A DNA stretch of 64,000 bases from Trametes villosa (Eukaryota; Basidiomycota; Agaricomycetes; Polyporales; Polyporaceae), in the NCBI GenBank assembly GCA_002964805.2, contig PUDQ02000047.1, positions 1 through 64,000 of the forward strand, written 5' to 3'. Both the position numbers and the translations under genes were made by a program. The notes below the pieces were generated by a model, which was given only the letters and a program-made list of their open reading frames with translations, was not told where the DNA came from and made no database searches. Of the stretch, positions 1-11,877 are shown piece after piece; the first letter of the stretch is position 1, and every line of letters begins with the position of its first letter.

Positions 1-304
1 TGTACGTTGTGTACGATGGTATGTTCTAGCCACAGGCGTCAAGCGAGTGTACTATATGGGCGCTTCTGCGCCAATCAAGGACGATCAAGTCCTCCGCCAC
101 TGCTTGCACTCATCCTCAGTACTGCGCATCTCGTAAAGACGTCGACTTTCACTCGACTGGCTACGGCATTTCTTCCTGACAGCAACTCTACTCCTGAGAG
201 TCTCTCTCTGGGCGTCTTCCGCTCCTCTCGCTGGCCCATAGCTTCCTGGACGCGACAGTGAAGCTCGTAGCCTCCGGCATATCCTCCCGACAGTTACCGC
301 AACC

Positions 305-1731
305 ATGGGTGACCTGGTAGACTCTATGCTCGACCTTATGCGGCGTCTCCCGCCCACACATGTGGAGGAGAACGTCGCGTCGCTGGTGGCCATGTGCCCA
401 GACTATGCGGACGACCTTTTGGGCAGCGTAGACCAACCGCTAAAGGTCATGACCGATCGCGCAACGGGGAAGGAGTACCTTGCGTGCGACTACAACCGCG
501 ACGGAGACAGCTATCGGTACGTGCTGTTTGCTTGATGGTATCGGACAGGCCGCGAAGCCTATGTTTACTGCGACAATGGAACACCTACGCGTTTGCGCGC
601 GAATACCTACTGCACGAACTGGTGCTCACAATGCGCTTCTGCCCCTAGGTCACCATGGTCGAACGAGTACGACCCGCCGCTAGAGGATGGGACAGTCCCG
701 ACCCCCAAGTTGCGCAAACTCGAGATCACAGCGAACGAGGCGTTCGACACCTACCGGGAGATGTACGCGCGCACCTCTTCTGTCCTCCCTGCTTAACGCA
801 CCGGACTTAGTGTTGCATGATTCGTCTGGCACAGGTACTACGAAGGAGGCGTTTCCTCCGTGTTCCTGTGGGACCTGGATGACGGTGGCTTCGCCGGGGT
901 CGTCTTGCTCAAGAAGAGTATGCGTCTCCCGCCGCGTTAACTCAGTGCCTCAGCCTCACCCATAGCTCGCAGTCTTGAACGCATCTGCGCCTGGCGAACC
1001 CTCCGGCTCCTGGGACTCCATCCACGTCTTCGAGGCGGCCGAGCGCGGGCGACAGGCGCACTACAAGCTCACCTCCACCATCATGCTGCAGATGATTGAC
1101 CGCGCGGCGGGCGCCCGTGGCGCCAAGGACGACGCGCACGCCGCGAAGGGCGCGTCGGCGTCGGCGGGCGCGGGCGACGCGAAGCGCGAGGGCGAGGTGA
1201 CGCTGAGCGGGAGCATGACGCGCCAGACGGAGCAGGACTTCCCGCTCCAGGAGCAGGCGTCGCACATCTCGAACACGGGCCGCATGATCGAGGAGATGGA
1301 GATCAAGATGCGCAACTTGCTCCAGGAGGTGCGTGCCGTCCCCTTCCTCCCCCCCGTCCCCTTCTCTTCCGCCCCATCCTTCCTCTTCCCCACTCTTCCC
1401 CCGGCTCGTCATAGCGCCGTTCCTGCCGTGCGCCCGCACACCACGGGCTGTCGACCCTCTGCCCTTCTCTACCCTTCTCTGTCCCTCGCACTCTTTCTGC
1501 CCGTCTGCACGCCCATCCTGGCATGCCTTCTATCTTTCCGACGCCGTGGCGTTTCTGGGGTCTCTGATAGCGCGTTCTCGCAAATCCGCTGACCGCGCTG
1601 CGTGCCTCCCACAGGTGTACTTCGGGAAGACGCGCGACGTCGTGTTCGACCTGCGCAGCATCGACGACCTCGAGAAGGCGCGCCGCCAGCGCGAGCTCCA
1701 GAAGGAGCTCGTCGGCTTCATCAAGCGGTGA
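305..1731 (+). CDS. cap2: F-actin capping protein, beta subunit
   Basis: Beta subunit of the heterodimer that caps barbed ends of actin filaments in the cytoplasm and cortical patches. Exons 305-516, 649-762, 835-917, 973-1328 and 1615-1731 join in phase to 293 residues, a normal family length. Family blocks appear in order: LMRRLPP near the start, [21 protein letters not shown] across intron 1, [45 protein letters not shown], and C-terminal [17 protein letters not shown]. An Ala/Gly/Lys-rich insert of about 30 residues follows the HYKLTST block; the animal protein is shorter there. The start was chosen because the first family block follows the ATG directly. Intron 4 (286 nt, pyrimidine-rich) is much longer than the other three. 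I see no sign of damage. Identification is from motif recognition; the intron borders are read from sequence. Confidence 0.95.
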
Positions 1732-2530
1732 TCGCCGCCGGCGCCCTGCGCTGCGGCGGCCGCAGGATGGGGCGCGGGGCAGACCTGCGCGGGCCGACGA
1801 GGACGGCGGGTTACGCGTTACGAACGGAGAAGTATATGGATCTGTACAGACACGACGGAAATGATAGCAGGTGCTTTGGGAACGTCTCTGGTCTTCGTCG
1901 GAACCTGAGCCTTTGCGACGCGCTTCTTTGACCCAAGAGCGCTGTTAGGGCTGGCTTTCACGTCAAGGACACGAAGATGCTTGAGCGATTCGGCCGATAC
2001 ATTTACCCCAGTTGTGCTTCACGACCACCCACGCATATCACGGATAGTTGCAGTCCCACATGTACATCCCCCGGTGGTCCCATTGTCTGCGGCGAATCTA
2101 CGTAGACGCGCCGCCCAGTACAAAGTTCGCGGAGCGTCCATACAAGAACCACATTGTTCGAAGATGACATAAAACAGCTGAAGCCGCAGCTTTTTACAAG
2201 GCCGCTAGACGTACAACGACAGGAGGGATAGGAGTACCCAACAACGTAAGAACAACATGATACGAAGGGCGGGCGGCCCTCGCGGATATCTAGGATATGT
2301 AATACATAGACGGAGAGGAAGAGTCGTGGGATGAGCCAATGCGGTGGGAAGGCGTACTCGGGGCGGTGGGGGATATCAAGAGAAAGCGGCGAAACGGAGA
2401 GCTATGGCGGCAACATTAAAGAGCGTAGGGGTAGTAGAATACAGTCGGGCGTGTGCGGTCGTGCGACCTAATCCGAGTTCGAGAATAAAGTTATCGTGGA
2501 GAGGCCGTGCGTGGCGTGAGCGGACATAGT
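1732..2530. other. Intergenic, between convergent cap2 and the G-alpha gene
   Basis: About 800 bases between the stop codons of two convergent genes. It must hold both 3' untranslated regions. I see no further coding pattern, repeat or RNA gene. Open frames here are short and show no family motif. Confidence 0.6.
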
Positions 2531-3972
2531 TCAGACGAGCGCGGCGGACTTCAAGTAGCCGCGGAATATCGAATCCCGGACGTCGGTGATAATGCTCTGC
2601 ATCGCCTTGGTATTCTGCGTGATCATCAAGTGGGATTAGCTCAAAGAATGCCGTCATGGGCGGGGGGAACACGTACAACTGCGCTGGTGAGGTGAGTGAA
2701 CAGGACGCGCGAGTCCTTGTTGGTCCGACGGTGAACCTGGGTGAAGTGGGCCTTGAAGTATGCTACAACTGCATCGTACTCGTTGGCGCGGTCGCCGTAT
2801 GACGTGATGCTTCGGTGACATTAGACAACGTAATACTAGCACGGTTGACAGCACTTACTACTTGTTGACCTTGACACCGTTGTTGATCTTAGCCCTCAGA
2901 ACATCGGTCTTGTCTGCGAAGCGACGTCAGTGAGGGAACCATGCTGCCGTATGATGTGTTACGCACTCAAGAAGAGCACCAGATGTGCTTTCTTGAGCAG
3001 CTCATTTGAGCAGATCTGCTTGAAGAGTTGTAGAGAGTCGTCTATCCTGTTCGTCCTTGGGTCTTCATCCAGGTACTGGAAGAGCGAAGCGCATACAGTC
3101 AGGCTCAAGGTAAGCCAGATGGAAAAATGTGTAACGTACTTGGTCAAATGCGCTGACTGGGGCCAGGAAGATGATGGCAGTGCTGCATGGAACAGCTCAG
3201 CCTCGTTAAGCGATGCAAGCGTAGGCAGCTGCACGTACGCGTCCTCGAAGTATGGAATCCAAGTGTGACGCTGTCCACGCGCACCGCCAACATCGAACAG
3301 ATGCCACCGGGTATTGCGGCCGTGCACGGACATGTCGAATACGTGCTCGGCGACGCCCATGGTCTGGATGCGTGCATGGAGAATGTCCTCTGGAGAGCAC
3401 ATGAGATGGGAACGACTCTTTTGGAAGCAGTCGTATGACATACCGATAGTGGGTAGATAGCCGGGAGCCGAGACACGTTCGATGTTGTTGAGGAAGCTGT
3501 AACAAATGCATCAGCAACCTCATCACCGGGAAGCAGCTGCGTCTACTGACTATTCCGCCCATTCTTCCAACTTGAGCCGCCTGCGATCACGAAGCTTCTT
3601 GACGGCCGGCAGTTCCCAGAGCTCCTTGATGTCCTTCTGGCAAGTGGCGAGGATCGATGCGACCTGGCGGACGAGCGCGTCTTCCTGCGCTTCGTCCTTG
3701 CGTGCCTGGAGTTCCACGTCGTTCCCCTTCCGGTCGTCAGTCGAGTTGCGGGCGGAGAAGCTGAAACGTCCGCCGCTGCTGGTGCGTTCACGTGCCCGCC
3801 CGAAGGTGAAGCCTCGGGTCTTCGACTGCCATCCCGAACGAACGAAGACGCTGCCTCTTCCGGAACCAGAGACGTCAATTCCGCCAGACAGGCGATCTGC
3901 CAAGGAAGTCTCCGCAGCGAGTAATGGGGCCAGCCGTGCGCGGAAAGATTGCCGTGTAAGTGACGCATGCAC
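2531..3972 (-). pseudogene. Heterotrimeric G-protein alpha subunit, 5'-truncated
   Basis: Divergent G-alpha of the type expanded in Agaricomycetes. Exons on the minus strand: about 3972-3551, 3496-3444, 3389-3239, 3182-3140, 3075-2967, 2913-2859, 2809-2677 and 2614-2531. The spliced frame carries the switch region ARIQTMGVAEH, the G3 motif DVGGARGQRHTW, PYFEDA, IIFLAPVSAFDQYLDEDP, the G4 motif LFLNKTD and C-terminal IFRGYLKSAALV. The catalytic Gln after DVGG is Ala here; as I recall, that is common in this divergent class. The P-loop (GxxxxGKS) and first exon are missing: upstream of 3972 the minus frame soon meets a stop, and the plus strand is occupied by a hydrolase gene. Everything downstream is undamaged, so this looks like a young truncation rather than long decay. 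An unusual distant first exon cannot be excluded. Confidence 0.8.
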
Positions 3973-6052
3973 GAGCTTCCTCGTTGGTGTACCTAAAGCT
4001 GACGATTCGATGGAATACAGTGTTCCTCTAGACTACTTCAACGCCACCGCTGGGGTGGCGAAGATCGCCCTCGGGCGGTTTAATGCAACTGCTCCCAACA
4101 GGAAAGGTAGCATGTTCATAAACCCCGGCGGACCAGGCGGACCAGGCGTGAGCCTCGCAACGGTCTCTGGTCCGGACATCCAGCAGCTCGTACGTACCAC
4201 CCCACCCCTATACAGCCAAGTCCTCCTAACGCGCTGCCACAGATCGGCGAAGAATATGACATCATCGGCTTCGACCCGCGCGGGATCGGCCAGACAGAGT
4301 GAGCGCCGCGCTCACACGTCCGGACGTCCCTGGGACTAAAGTACTAACGCCGGGGTTAGGCCGGCGACACAGTGCTTCGCGAGCCCCGCGGCGCGCCAGG
4401 CGTTCATCGCGAACACGGTGCTCGACCGCGGGTACGACGTCGCGCCGGACGTGCAGAGTCCGGAAAACCGCTACCACCTCATCCAGACGCAGCGCGACGC
4501 GGACGCGCTGTACAAGGCGCAGTTCGAGGTCTGCGCGCAGACGATGGGCGACGGGCTGCGCTACATGGGCACGAGCACCGTCGTGCGCGACATCGACTTC
4601 ATCACGAAGCTGTTGGATGGCGAGAACGCGCTGATGTGAGCATTCACTGTTGGCAGTAGAAGGTGCGAGACGACGTACTGACATGACGGCGACAGCAACT
4701 TCTGGGGCCTTTCGTATGGATCTGCCATCGGCCAATACATGGTGAACATGTATGTCCGCTCATATCATTTTTATGAGCCTTCTTCTCATTTATTACAGGC
4801 TGCCCGATCGTGTCGGTCGCATCGTTATCGACGGTGTTCTTGATGCGGTGTCATGGACGTGTACGTGCATGATCCAAGACCACATGCCCACTGTGTGTTC
4901 TAGCTGACGGCTCCCGGCCAGCCGTACCGTCATTCAAGTGGGAGCAGACCTTCCTGGTAAACACTGATGATGTTTACAAGCTGTTCATGTCTGAGTGTGC
5001 CGCGGTATGTTACCTATACCAGAAGTATGTGGACTGGACTGACAATATTGGCCTCAGGCCGGTCCTACACAATGTCCGTTGACGAAAGGCAACGAAACCG
5101 TCGCGGAGGTCCTAGCGCGAGTAGAGGACTTCGTGAACCAGCTCTATTCGTCACCTCTTGCCGTTCCCAACGCAACTGCGCCCGGGATCCTGACCAGCGG
5201 TCGCGCACGTCGTATGTCAACTCATTACAGCCGATCTTCATTCCGATGCTCATTTGCGACAATAGAGTTCCTAATGGGTTCACTCATCTCGCCCTCGTCC
5301 TGGCCAGACGCCTCGCAAGTTATTGCACAAGCTATAGCCGGTGACGGGACAACAATGCTCAACGCCGTCAACACGAAGGACCTGGTCGACCTCGAGCGCT
5401 CCGCCGTGTCCTGCAACGACGAGAAGCCGATCAAACCTCCCGCGCCTGCGGACGTCATCGACGAGCAGCTGTACACCCTCGAGCATGTTTCCCGCTTCTC
5501 TTTGTCGGTGGTGATCTCCGAGCCGGACGGCGGGTGCCAGTTCTGGCCAGTGACGCCCCCGGAGCGGTTCGCGGGGCCCTTCAACCAGACGTTGAAGAAC
5601 CCGATGCTCATCATCAGCAATACGGTAAGTTTATTTGTGGTTGGTGCCTGGTTCCCTGGGCTAATGCCGTAGTGATGTATAGCTCGACCCTGCGACCCCT
5701 CTCAGGAGCGGAAAGCTCGCTCTGGAGAGGCAAGGCAACGCGTCCGCAGGCCTACTCATCCAGAACGGCCCTGGGGTACGTCGGTGTACCTTGATATGTC
5801 CGGTTGTTTCTTATTCACTTTCTACAGCACACATCGCTCGCGCTGCCCTCAATCTGCACGGCCGAGGTTCTGCGCGCGTACTTCGGCAACGGCACGCTAC
5901 CTGCGGAGGGTACGGTCTGCGAGGTCGACATGTCTCCTTTCCCTACCAACGCGACCGGTCCTGCGACCGCGAAGACTCTGAGCGTCGATGTCTCCGAACG
6001 CGAGAAGACGCTTGAGAGCCTGCTGCGTCTAAGCAAGGCTATATTCGGTTGA
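3924..6052 (+). CDS. TAP-type alpha/beta hydrolase (tripeptidyl aminopeptidase-like), copy 1, shortened N-terminus
   Basis: Serine hydrolase of the alpha/beta fold with a TAP-like C-terminal domain; such enzymes release short peptides or hydrolyse esters, and the substrate is unknown. Eleven exons: 3924-3955, 4021-4189, 4243-4298, 4360-4635, 4696-4749, 4799-4860, 4922-5004, 5058-5211, 5266-5624, 5683-5775 and 5828-6052, giving 520 residues in phase. Visible motifs: VPLDYFN, oxyanion-type NPGGPGGPG, GFDPRGIG, nucleophile elbow GLSYG, acid in NTLDPATP, and His in NGPGHTSL. Exons 2-7 match the neighbour at 6348 base for base in length (169, 56, 276, 54, 62 and 83 nt). The neighbour's first exon encodes about 88 residues with a membrane anchor; here only a short ATG segment at 3924, overlapping the truncated G-alpha on the other strand, is available. 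The catalytic domain looks intact, but anchoring and expression are doubtful. The start is inferred. Confidence 0.8.
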
Positions 6053-6347
6053 GACTCGTTGCGAGGGATGTTGTTTTGTTTTGGATTATTTAGGGACTTT
6101 CTCTAGCGCGCGTCGGACTGCTGTGCATACACACGGATATCTATGAGCTGCACGAGCATGCTTCAAGTACTGGAAGGGAACTCAGGGTACATGTAGTGGT
6201 AAATGAGACTCGCTGCTCGGAGTAGCCTCGCGCTGGCTCGCGATTGGACGCGCGACTCTGCGATGATAGCGCGAGCATCCGCGCGGGCGCTTACACTCGC
6301 GACTCGCTTGCGCTCTGCCCTGTGCAACCTCTCTGCTTCTGGCCACC

Positions 6348-8712
6348 ATGGCCGATATTCGCCACTCAAAAGGAGCTATACAGCCCACTGGGGCTGCTCC
6401 CTTGCCGCTGCACGGAAAATCTGCGACTCTTGGACACCGGCTTGGGCGCGTCGCGCTCTGGGTCGGATTTAGTCTCTTTTGCGTCGCTCTCTACCAACGC
6501 CAAAACAGTGTGGGTAGGATCGTTGAGAGGGAACATCGCGTGGGCGATGTCAAATGGTGGCCTTGCGATGGCGAGGGAGACGTGCCTGGTTCTGAGTGCG
6601 GCTATGCTATGTGAGTAACTTTGCGGTCATGACCTGTATTTCACCATGCTGGGTAGGTCAAGCGTGGGAGAGAAAGAAACGTCGGCGAGAGCTGACATAC
6701 AACGGACAGCGTGCCTTTGGACTACCTGAACGCCAGCGCCGGCGTTTCCAAGATTGCGCTTGCGCGTTACAAGGCCGCAGGTCCCAACAGGAAGGGCAGC
6801 GTCTTACTCAATCCCGGAGGTCCCGGTGGAGCTGGGAAGGAGCTCGCGTCCGTTGCGGGCCCATATTTCCAACGACTTGTGAGTCCAACTCATCGCGTTA
6901 GCTAGCAGCGTCTGAGCGTCTGTAGATCGGGAAGGAGTACGACTTGATTGGCTTCGATCCTAGAGGCATCGGAGAGACTGAGTGGGTCCCCCTCCCCTGC
7001 TGTGATATTATAAGGCTTATAATCGCGTTAGGCCGCGGACGCAATGCTTCCCGAGCCCTGAAGCTCGTGCCGCATTTTTGTCCAACACGGTCTTGATACG
7101 CGGATACGACGTCGGACCCAACCTGACCGACCCACTGAACCGCGACCATCTCATCAAACAGCAGAGAGATGCGAACGCCTTGTGGCAGACACAGTTTCAG
7201 ATCTGCGCCCAGACTATGGGCGACCAGCTGAGGTATATGGGAACTACCACCGTTGCGCGGGACATCGATTACATTACTACTCTCCTAGAGGGTCAGGATG
7301 CGTTGATGTAAGTTTCTCTACTCGTTGGCTAACCACGCGTTGAAATATTGCCGCTGACTCTGGTTCATTAGCAACTTTTACGGCCTATCATATGGCACCG
7401 TGATTGGGCAGTATCTCGTAAACATGTGAGTACCTTGGTTTTGCATGGTGGGACGGGCGACTCATCTGCTCCAGGTTCCCCGACCGGGTCGGCCGCGTCG
7501 TGATTGATGGTGTAGTGGATGCCATCGGATGGGCGAGTACGGCCCCACGGTTGATTCCACTTGGAGACTGCCTGACACGTATACACAGCACGCCCCTCCT
7601 ACAAGCTGGAGCGTGAGTGGCTGACGGCCACGGACGCGGTATACGAGTTGTTCTTCTCTGAATGTGCCAAGGTAAGCCCCGCGTGTCGTAAACGTTGTTC
7701 GTTACTAACACTAGCGAAGGCTGGGCCCGCGTTGTGTGCTCTAGCGAAAAGCGCTGACGAGGACCCTGCCGATATTCTCGCGCGAGTTGAGACCTTCATG
7801 GAAGGGCTATACTACAAGCCGCTTGCCGTGCCAAATGCGGCCATTCCTGGGATTCTTACTAACGGCCGCGCCCGTCGTGAGTAGCATACCATGTGGTAGG
7901 AGGGGGCCCACCTTACGATACTCCATAGAATTCCTCATCGACCTGCTGGTGTCTCCCACATCATGGCCAGACGCGGCCCGTACTATCCACCAAGCCATGA
8001 ACGGCGACGGCACCGGCATCATGAACGGGCTCGGCACCTTCCTCGTCGACCTCGAGCGCTCCGCCGTCTCCTGCAACGACAACAAGCCGTTCACGGCCCC
8101 GACGCCCGAGGAGTTCATTGACGAGCAGCTGTACGTGCTCGAGCACATCTCGCGCTTCAGCCTGGCGGTGGTCGTCGCGGAGCCCGACGCGGGCTGCGAG
8201 TTCTGGCCCGTCACGCCCCCGGAGCGCTTCCAGGGTCCGTGGAACCACGCCCTACGGAACCCGATAATGATCATCAGTAATTCGGTGCGTGCTGTGGACT
8301 GTGGACTGCGGAGAGCACAGTGGGAAGGTGCACAGACTTATACGCGTGGATTCGTAGGGTGATCCGGGGACCCCGTTGTCCAATGGCAAGCTGGTGCACA
8401 AGACGCTCGGAAACTCGTCGAGCCTACTAGTCCAAGACGGTCCAGGGGTAAGCTTCACGACTTACCTTGTCATACCTCATTGGCCTGACGGGCCTGTGTG
8501 CATAGCACTGCTCGATCGCCCTGCCATCCCTTTGCACCGTGAGGCACCTCCGTGCGTTCTTCGCCAACGGCACACTCCCCGAAGAAGGGACCGTGTGCCC
8601 CGTCGACGCTACGCCGTTCCCGCAGCGGGACAGCCTCAAGACGTACTCTGCGGAGGACGAGGAGATCCTCGAGAGCGTGCGGCGCGCTGCGCAAATTGTC
8701 TTCGGGCATTGA
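6348..8712 (+). CDS. TAP-type alpha/beta hydrolase, copy 2, N-terminal membrane anchor
   Basis: Full-length paralogue of the gene at 3924. Exons 6348-6610, 6710-6878, 6926-6981, 7032-7307, 7372-7425, 7475-7536, 7589-7671, 7720-7876, 7929-8284, 8358-8447 and 8506-8712 give 590 residues in phase. Residues about 34-50 (RVALWVGFSLFCVALY) form one hydrophobic segment, so it is probably a type II anchored or secreted enzyme. Then follow a WW..C region, ECGYAIVPLDYLN, NPGGPGGAG, GFDPRGIG, the elbow GLSYG, the acid region GDPGTPLSN and the His in DGPGHCSI. The acceptor of exon 8 (cgaag at 7719) is less standard but is required by frame and by copy 1. The tandem arrangement and shared intron positions show local duplication; sequence divergence by eye says it is not recent. 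Confidence 0.88.
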
Positions 8713-9163
8713 TGCGTAATCGCTGCGGTGGTTGCGCACGCCGAGGCAGGAGCTGCGTGATGGGATGGACATGCATGGGCGCTTTGTTTAGTACTGCGTA
8801 AGTGGCGGTGATGTACATGACAGCCAGCCTCGCTAACAAGTACTACGTCTGTAGCCAGTCCACTAGGAAGACTGGAGCCCAGGTCAGTACACTAATATTG
8901 CGATAGACTGTATACTTGAATGCTTACAGCGTTCCGTTTAGTGCTTAATGTATCGCAACGTCTGGTATTGTTATTCAATATCTACACAAACTGTGGCATC
9001 AACGTCGTTCTGCGGCTCTCATACTTGCTACTTGCGCAGCGTCCGTATACTGCGCGCAGCTCACTTCCGCATGTTCGTGTCCTAGCCGAACGGCGGTCGC
9101 TACAGGGTACTCACCTCAACGTCGCTGCGCCGTCAGGTCAGACATCGGGGCACCCGCTCGAAG
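8713..9163. other. Intergenic, no gene seen
   Basis: Between the hydrolase stop and the promoter of the first small secreted protein. It holds the hydrolase 3' region. No conserved reading frame, RNA gene or clear repeat is visible. Confidence 0.55.
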
Positions 9164-9171
9164 GTATAAAA
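9164..9171 (+). promoter_or_regulatory. TATA box of secreted-protein gene A
   Basis: TATAAAAG lies 135 bases upstream of the ATG at 9306. The two paralogues carry TATA-type elements at similar distance (11699 and 31393), which supports the assignment. Confidence 0.65.
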
Positions 9172-9305
9172 GCCTGTAGTTGACACTGGGCAACCTCAGT
9201 CTCCAGAACCTCCTTCACTCAGCACATTCCTCTTCGGCCTGGTGTCGAGCTTTCTGATACACTTTTGATAAACGACATCTATCCGTTCCTCCTTCATTCG
9301 ATACG

Positions 9306-9965
9306 ATGGTTTATCTGCGCACTCTGGCCGCCCTCTCTGCCTACACATTCCTGCTGGCCTCCCAGCTTACTGTGGCTGGTACGTCGCCTGATCCACTGCC
9401 GCTGCTTCACGCTAGCAGGGGTTTCAATATTGACGCTGCCCTGCAGCCCCCACTCGCCGCCAGCTGGGCGACCTCCAGTGCAACATCGATCGCGCCGAGA
9501 TTATCTTCAACGTCGGGCAGCTGGCGGGCACTGTCGGGAATCTGGCCAACGCTACCGGCCTCGTCTCTGCGTACGTCAGACTCAGCGCCCTCTTAGCCTT
9601 GACGGTACTCATTGACCACCGGCCTGCGAGTAGCAACTCGACGGCCGACGCAGACGTCGCTGCCCTGCAGACAGGCGTGCAGGGTGTCGGCGGTGCGATC
9701 AAGCAGATCGTGCTCGCGCTCATTAACGGGGAGACCGCACCCCCGGAGCTGCGTGGCGAGGTTGGGGGGAACCTCACTCAGATTCGGCTCGCGCTCGCCG
9801 ATCTCTCCTCGTGCGTGCTTGTACATTTTCTTGGGGTATAAGCTAGCGGTACTGAGAGGATGACACAGGAATGACACAATGACGTCTGCGCTGCTTGACT
9901 CCGCGAACACCCAGTTCACGAACGCCAATCTCGCGGCTACTGGCGTTGTATTCAACTGCAAGTAA
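9306..9965 (+). CDS. Small secreted two-cysteine protein, copy A
   Basis: Exons 9306-9378, 9447-9570, 9634-9810 and 9869-9965; 156 residues. The first exon encodes a signal peptide (hydrophobic, ending LTVAAPTRRQ after splicing), so the product is predicted to be secreted. The mature part holds just two cysteines, one in GDLQCNIDR and one in the C-terminal FNCK. Between them are Ala/Gly/Leu-rich stretches that look helical (VQGVGGAIKQIVLALINGE, NLTQIRLALADLSS). All introns sit at the same places as in copies B and C, and exon 3 is 177 nt in all three. The fold may resemble HsbA-type hydrophobic-surface-binding proteins, but I cannot confirm this. The function is unknown; it could be wall- or surface-associated. 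This copy is the most divergent of the three. Confidence 0.8.
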
Positions 9966-11698
9966 GACCATGGGCTATATTATGTATCAACCATTCTGGC
10001 AGTGGCGTAGTATGAACGAATGTGGTGGCCAAAGTCGAGGGCCGCTTCCTTCAACACTGTGCTGTAATCGCAGACTCGACGGGTGGCAGCTGCCAGGCAT
10101 ATTGACGCGGATGGGCGAACATCAGCCGAGGCTTGCGATCAGGACTTGTGTTCAAGTGCTTCGGCTCACCGCGACTCACGTTTTTAACGCGCCTCTGCCG
10201 GCTGGAGCGGATGTTAGTCCTCCGGCCTCCCGCTGCCACAGGAATAAGAACCGGGTTGTAACAAGCTTTCCCCCTACTCACTTCTCTCTTAGGTTCCCTC
10301 ATCTCGACTCAAGCCCGCCTCAAGACTCGCCGTCTGCGCCCACCGACTGGCGGGGGCCGTTTCAAGACGACGCTACGCCCACTCGCGCACCTTCCGAAGG
10401 GGATGGTCGCTCCAAGCCAGCGACGTCCTCAAACAGGCAGTTGTCGCACCCACCGACTGGCGGCGGGGCGCTTGAAGACGACGCCGCGCCGTCTGCGAGT
10501 CTCCCGAAGGGGACCACCGCTTCAAGATGGCGGCATGTCTGGGCTGAAGTCCCGGGTTGTGGGCGAGCGGTGACGGCAAGGTGCGTATTTCCCTTCCCGA
10601 GGGAGGGACTTCAGTCCTGGCGCATACCTTTTCGTGGTCCTCGGGATAAGTGCCTGCTCGTGCGCGGTCTCTTGCGAAGGCGGCGCGCGCGTGGGGAAAC
10701 CAGAGTGCGAGCCCCCCCCCCACGCTCGCGGTGTTTCCAAGGCCGGGTGGTGCGCTGATCCTCATCCCCAACATCTAGCCCTTTCGCCTTACGTTCGTGT
10801 GAGCAATGGGGAGGGAAGGTTGGAGATACACCTGCCGGTCACGGTTATCAGCCCGCCGGACTGCCCATCCTGGTGACTGGTGTACTCACGTCGATGGTAG
10901 TATGGTAGCAGAGCGTGTGCCACGATCTATCTTAGGCCCATAAGGCTTTATGGTCAACCGCATGACCTACCTACCTTGCTGGACGGCCTTCAAGTTCACC
11001 ATGGTCGCTCGAGCCTTGAAGGTTGAAGCTGCGGGACGGATGCTCTTGCCACGGAGGCGGTCTACTGACTGCCGGTGCAGTGGCTGTGTGCAAGCGCCTA
11101 GGGGGCCAGAGCCGCAGAAACGTTCTGTCCGTTCCTTCTCTGCTTCCCATTCGTCGCTATGGTCTCCCGGGGTGCATTGATCTGACCGTCTCGCACTTGA
11201 AATACTCTTGGCTTCCTCCTTGCTACCAGCAGATCTGTAGCAATATTCATCATGTTCAAGTGCATAAGTTCAAGAGCTCGCCATGGCGAGGATGGGCGGG
11301 GATCGGGTTCTCTTACCGCGAAGTCACCAGGGTTTCCGACTCTGTGCGTAGAGTTCAGATCGTCGTGTCCTTTAGCTGACGCCTCATGGCTCTAAGAGCT
11401 GCAAACTCACACCACACCGTGTGCTAGACTCCGCACGGCCATATGTAGCCGGGCTTCTATTCGTTGATATGCTTTAACTTCGCAGCAAGCACTACGCCAA
11501 CTTGCGATCGCCCGGGGTCGTCGCCATGACATTGTCGTAGGTCCGAGCACGCCAGCTCCGCAAGGCCTTCCGATGCCGGAATCGCCCCGGATATGTAGCA
11601 GCATGCAGCCCCGCTCGCATGTCAGTTGTCATTCTCCAGAACCATGCAGCTGCAGACGGGTCTCCATGGCGAGCGGGGATGAGAGGAATGGGACTGGG
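9966..11698. other. Intergenic 1.7 kb with tandem repeat, no gene seen
   Basis: No protein or RNA gene is recognisable between secreted-protein genes A and B. It holds a 110-bp imperfect tandem repeat (listed separately), a 10-bp inverted repeat and a run of ten C at 10712-10721. A long plus-strand open frame across 9895-10758 is composition-driven and crosses the repeats; I do not take it as a gene. Confidence 0.55.
10341..10560 (+). repeat. Imperfect tandem repeat, period 110 bp, two copies
   Basis: Both units begin CACCGACTGGCGG (10341 and 10451) and share the later blocks AAGACGACGC and CCGAAGGGGA at the same spacing. A perfect 10-bp inverted repeat follows: CTGAAGTCCC at 10544-10553 and its complement at 10605-10614. 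The origin is unknown; it may be remains of a repeat element or of an older coding exon. Confidence 0.7.
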
Positions 11699-11706
11699 TA
11701 TAAGAG
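11699..11706 (+). promoter_or_regulatory. TATA-like element of secreted-protein gene B
   Basis: TATAAGAG, 179 bases before the ATG at 11878. The placement agrees with paralogues A and C, though this copy is further away. Confidence 0.5.
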
Positions 11707-11877
11707 GCCGCTACCTCGGACTGGCGCTGTTTCTCTACCCTCGTTCGCTCTTACCTTTCGAACTTGATCCTCGGCGGCCTGGTGCTGTTCTTTGTGCATT
11801 TCTGTCCTTGCAGTGCAGGTCTCGTCCACATCATTCGTACTTCGTAAACCTCCTTCGCCCTTCGTAGCCTTTTCACA

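Noticed and set aside
4262..4735. Minus-strand 157-residue frame that might hold the missing G-alpha 5' end
   Set aside because: No GxxxxGKS or neighbouring G-alpha motif; it is the antisense of hydrolase exon 4.
9895..10758. 287-residue plus-strand open frame
   Set aside because: Crosses the 110-bp tandem repeat and has Pro/Arg/Ser composition without family motif or splice logic; it looks like a GC-driven chance frame.
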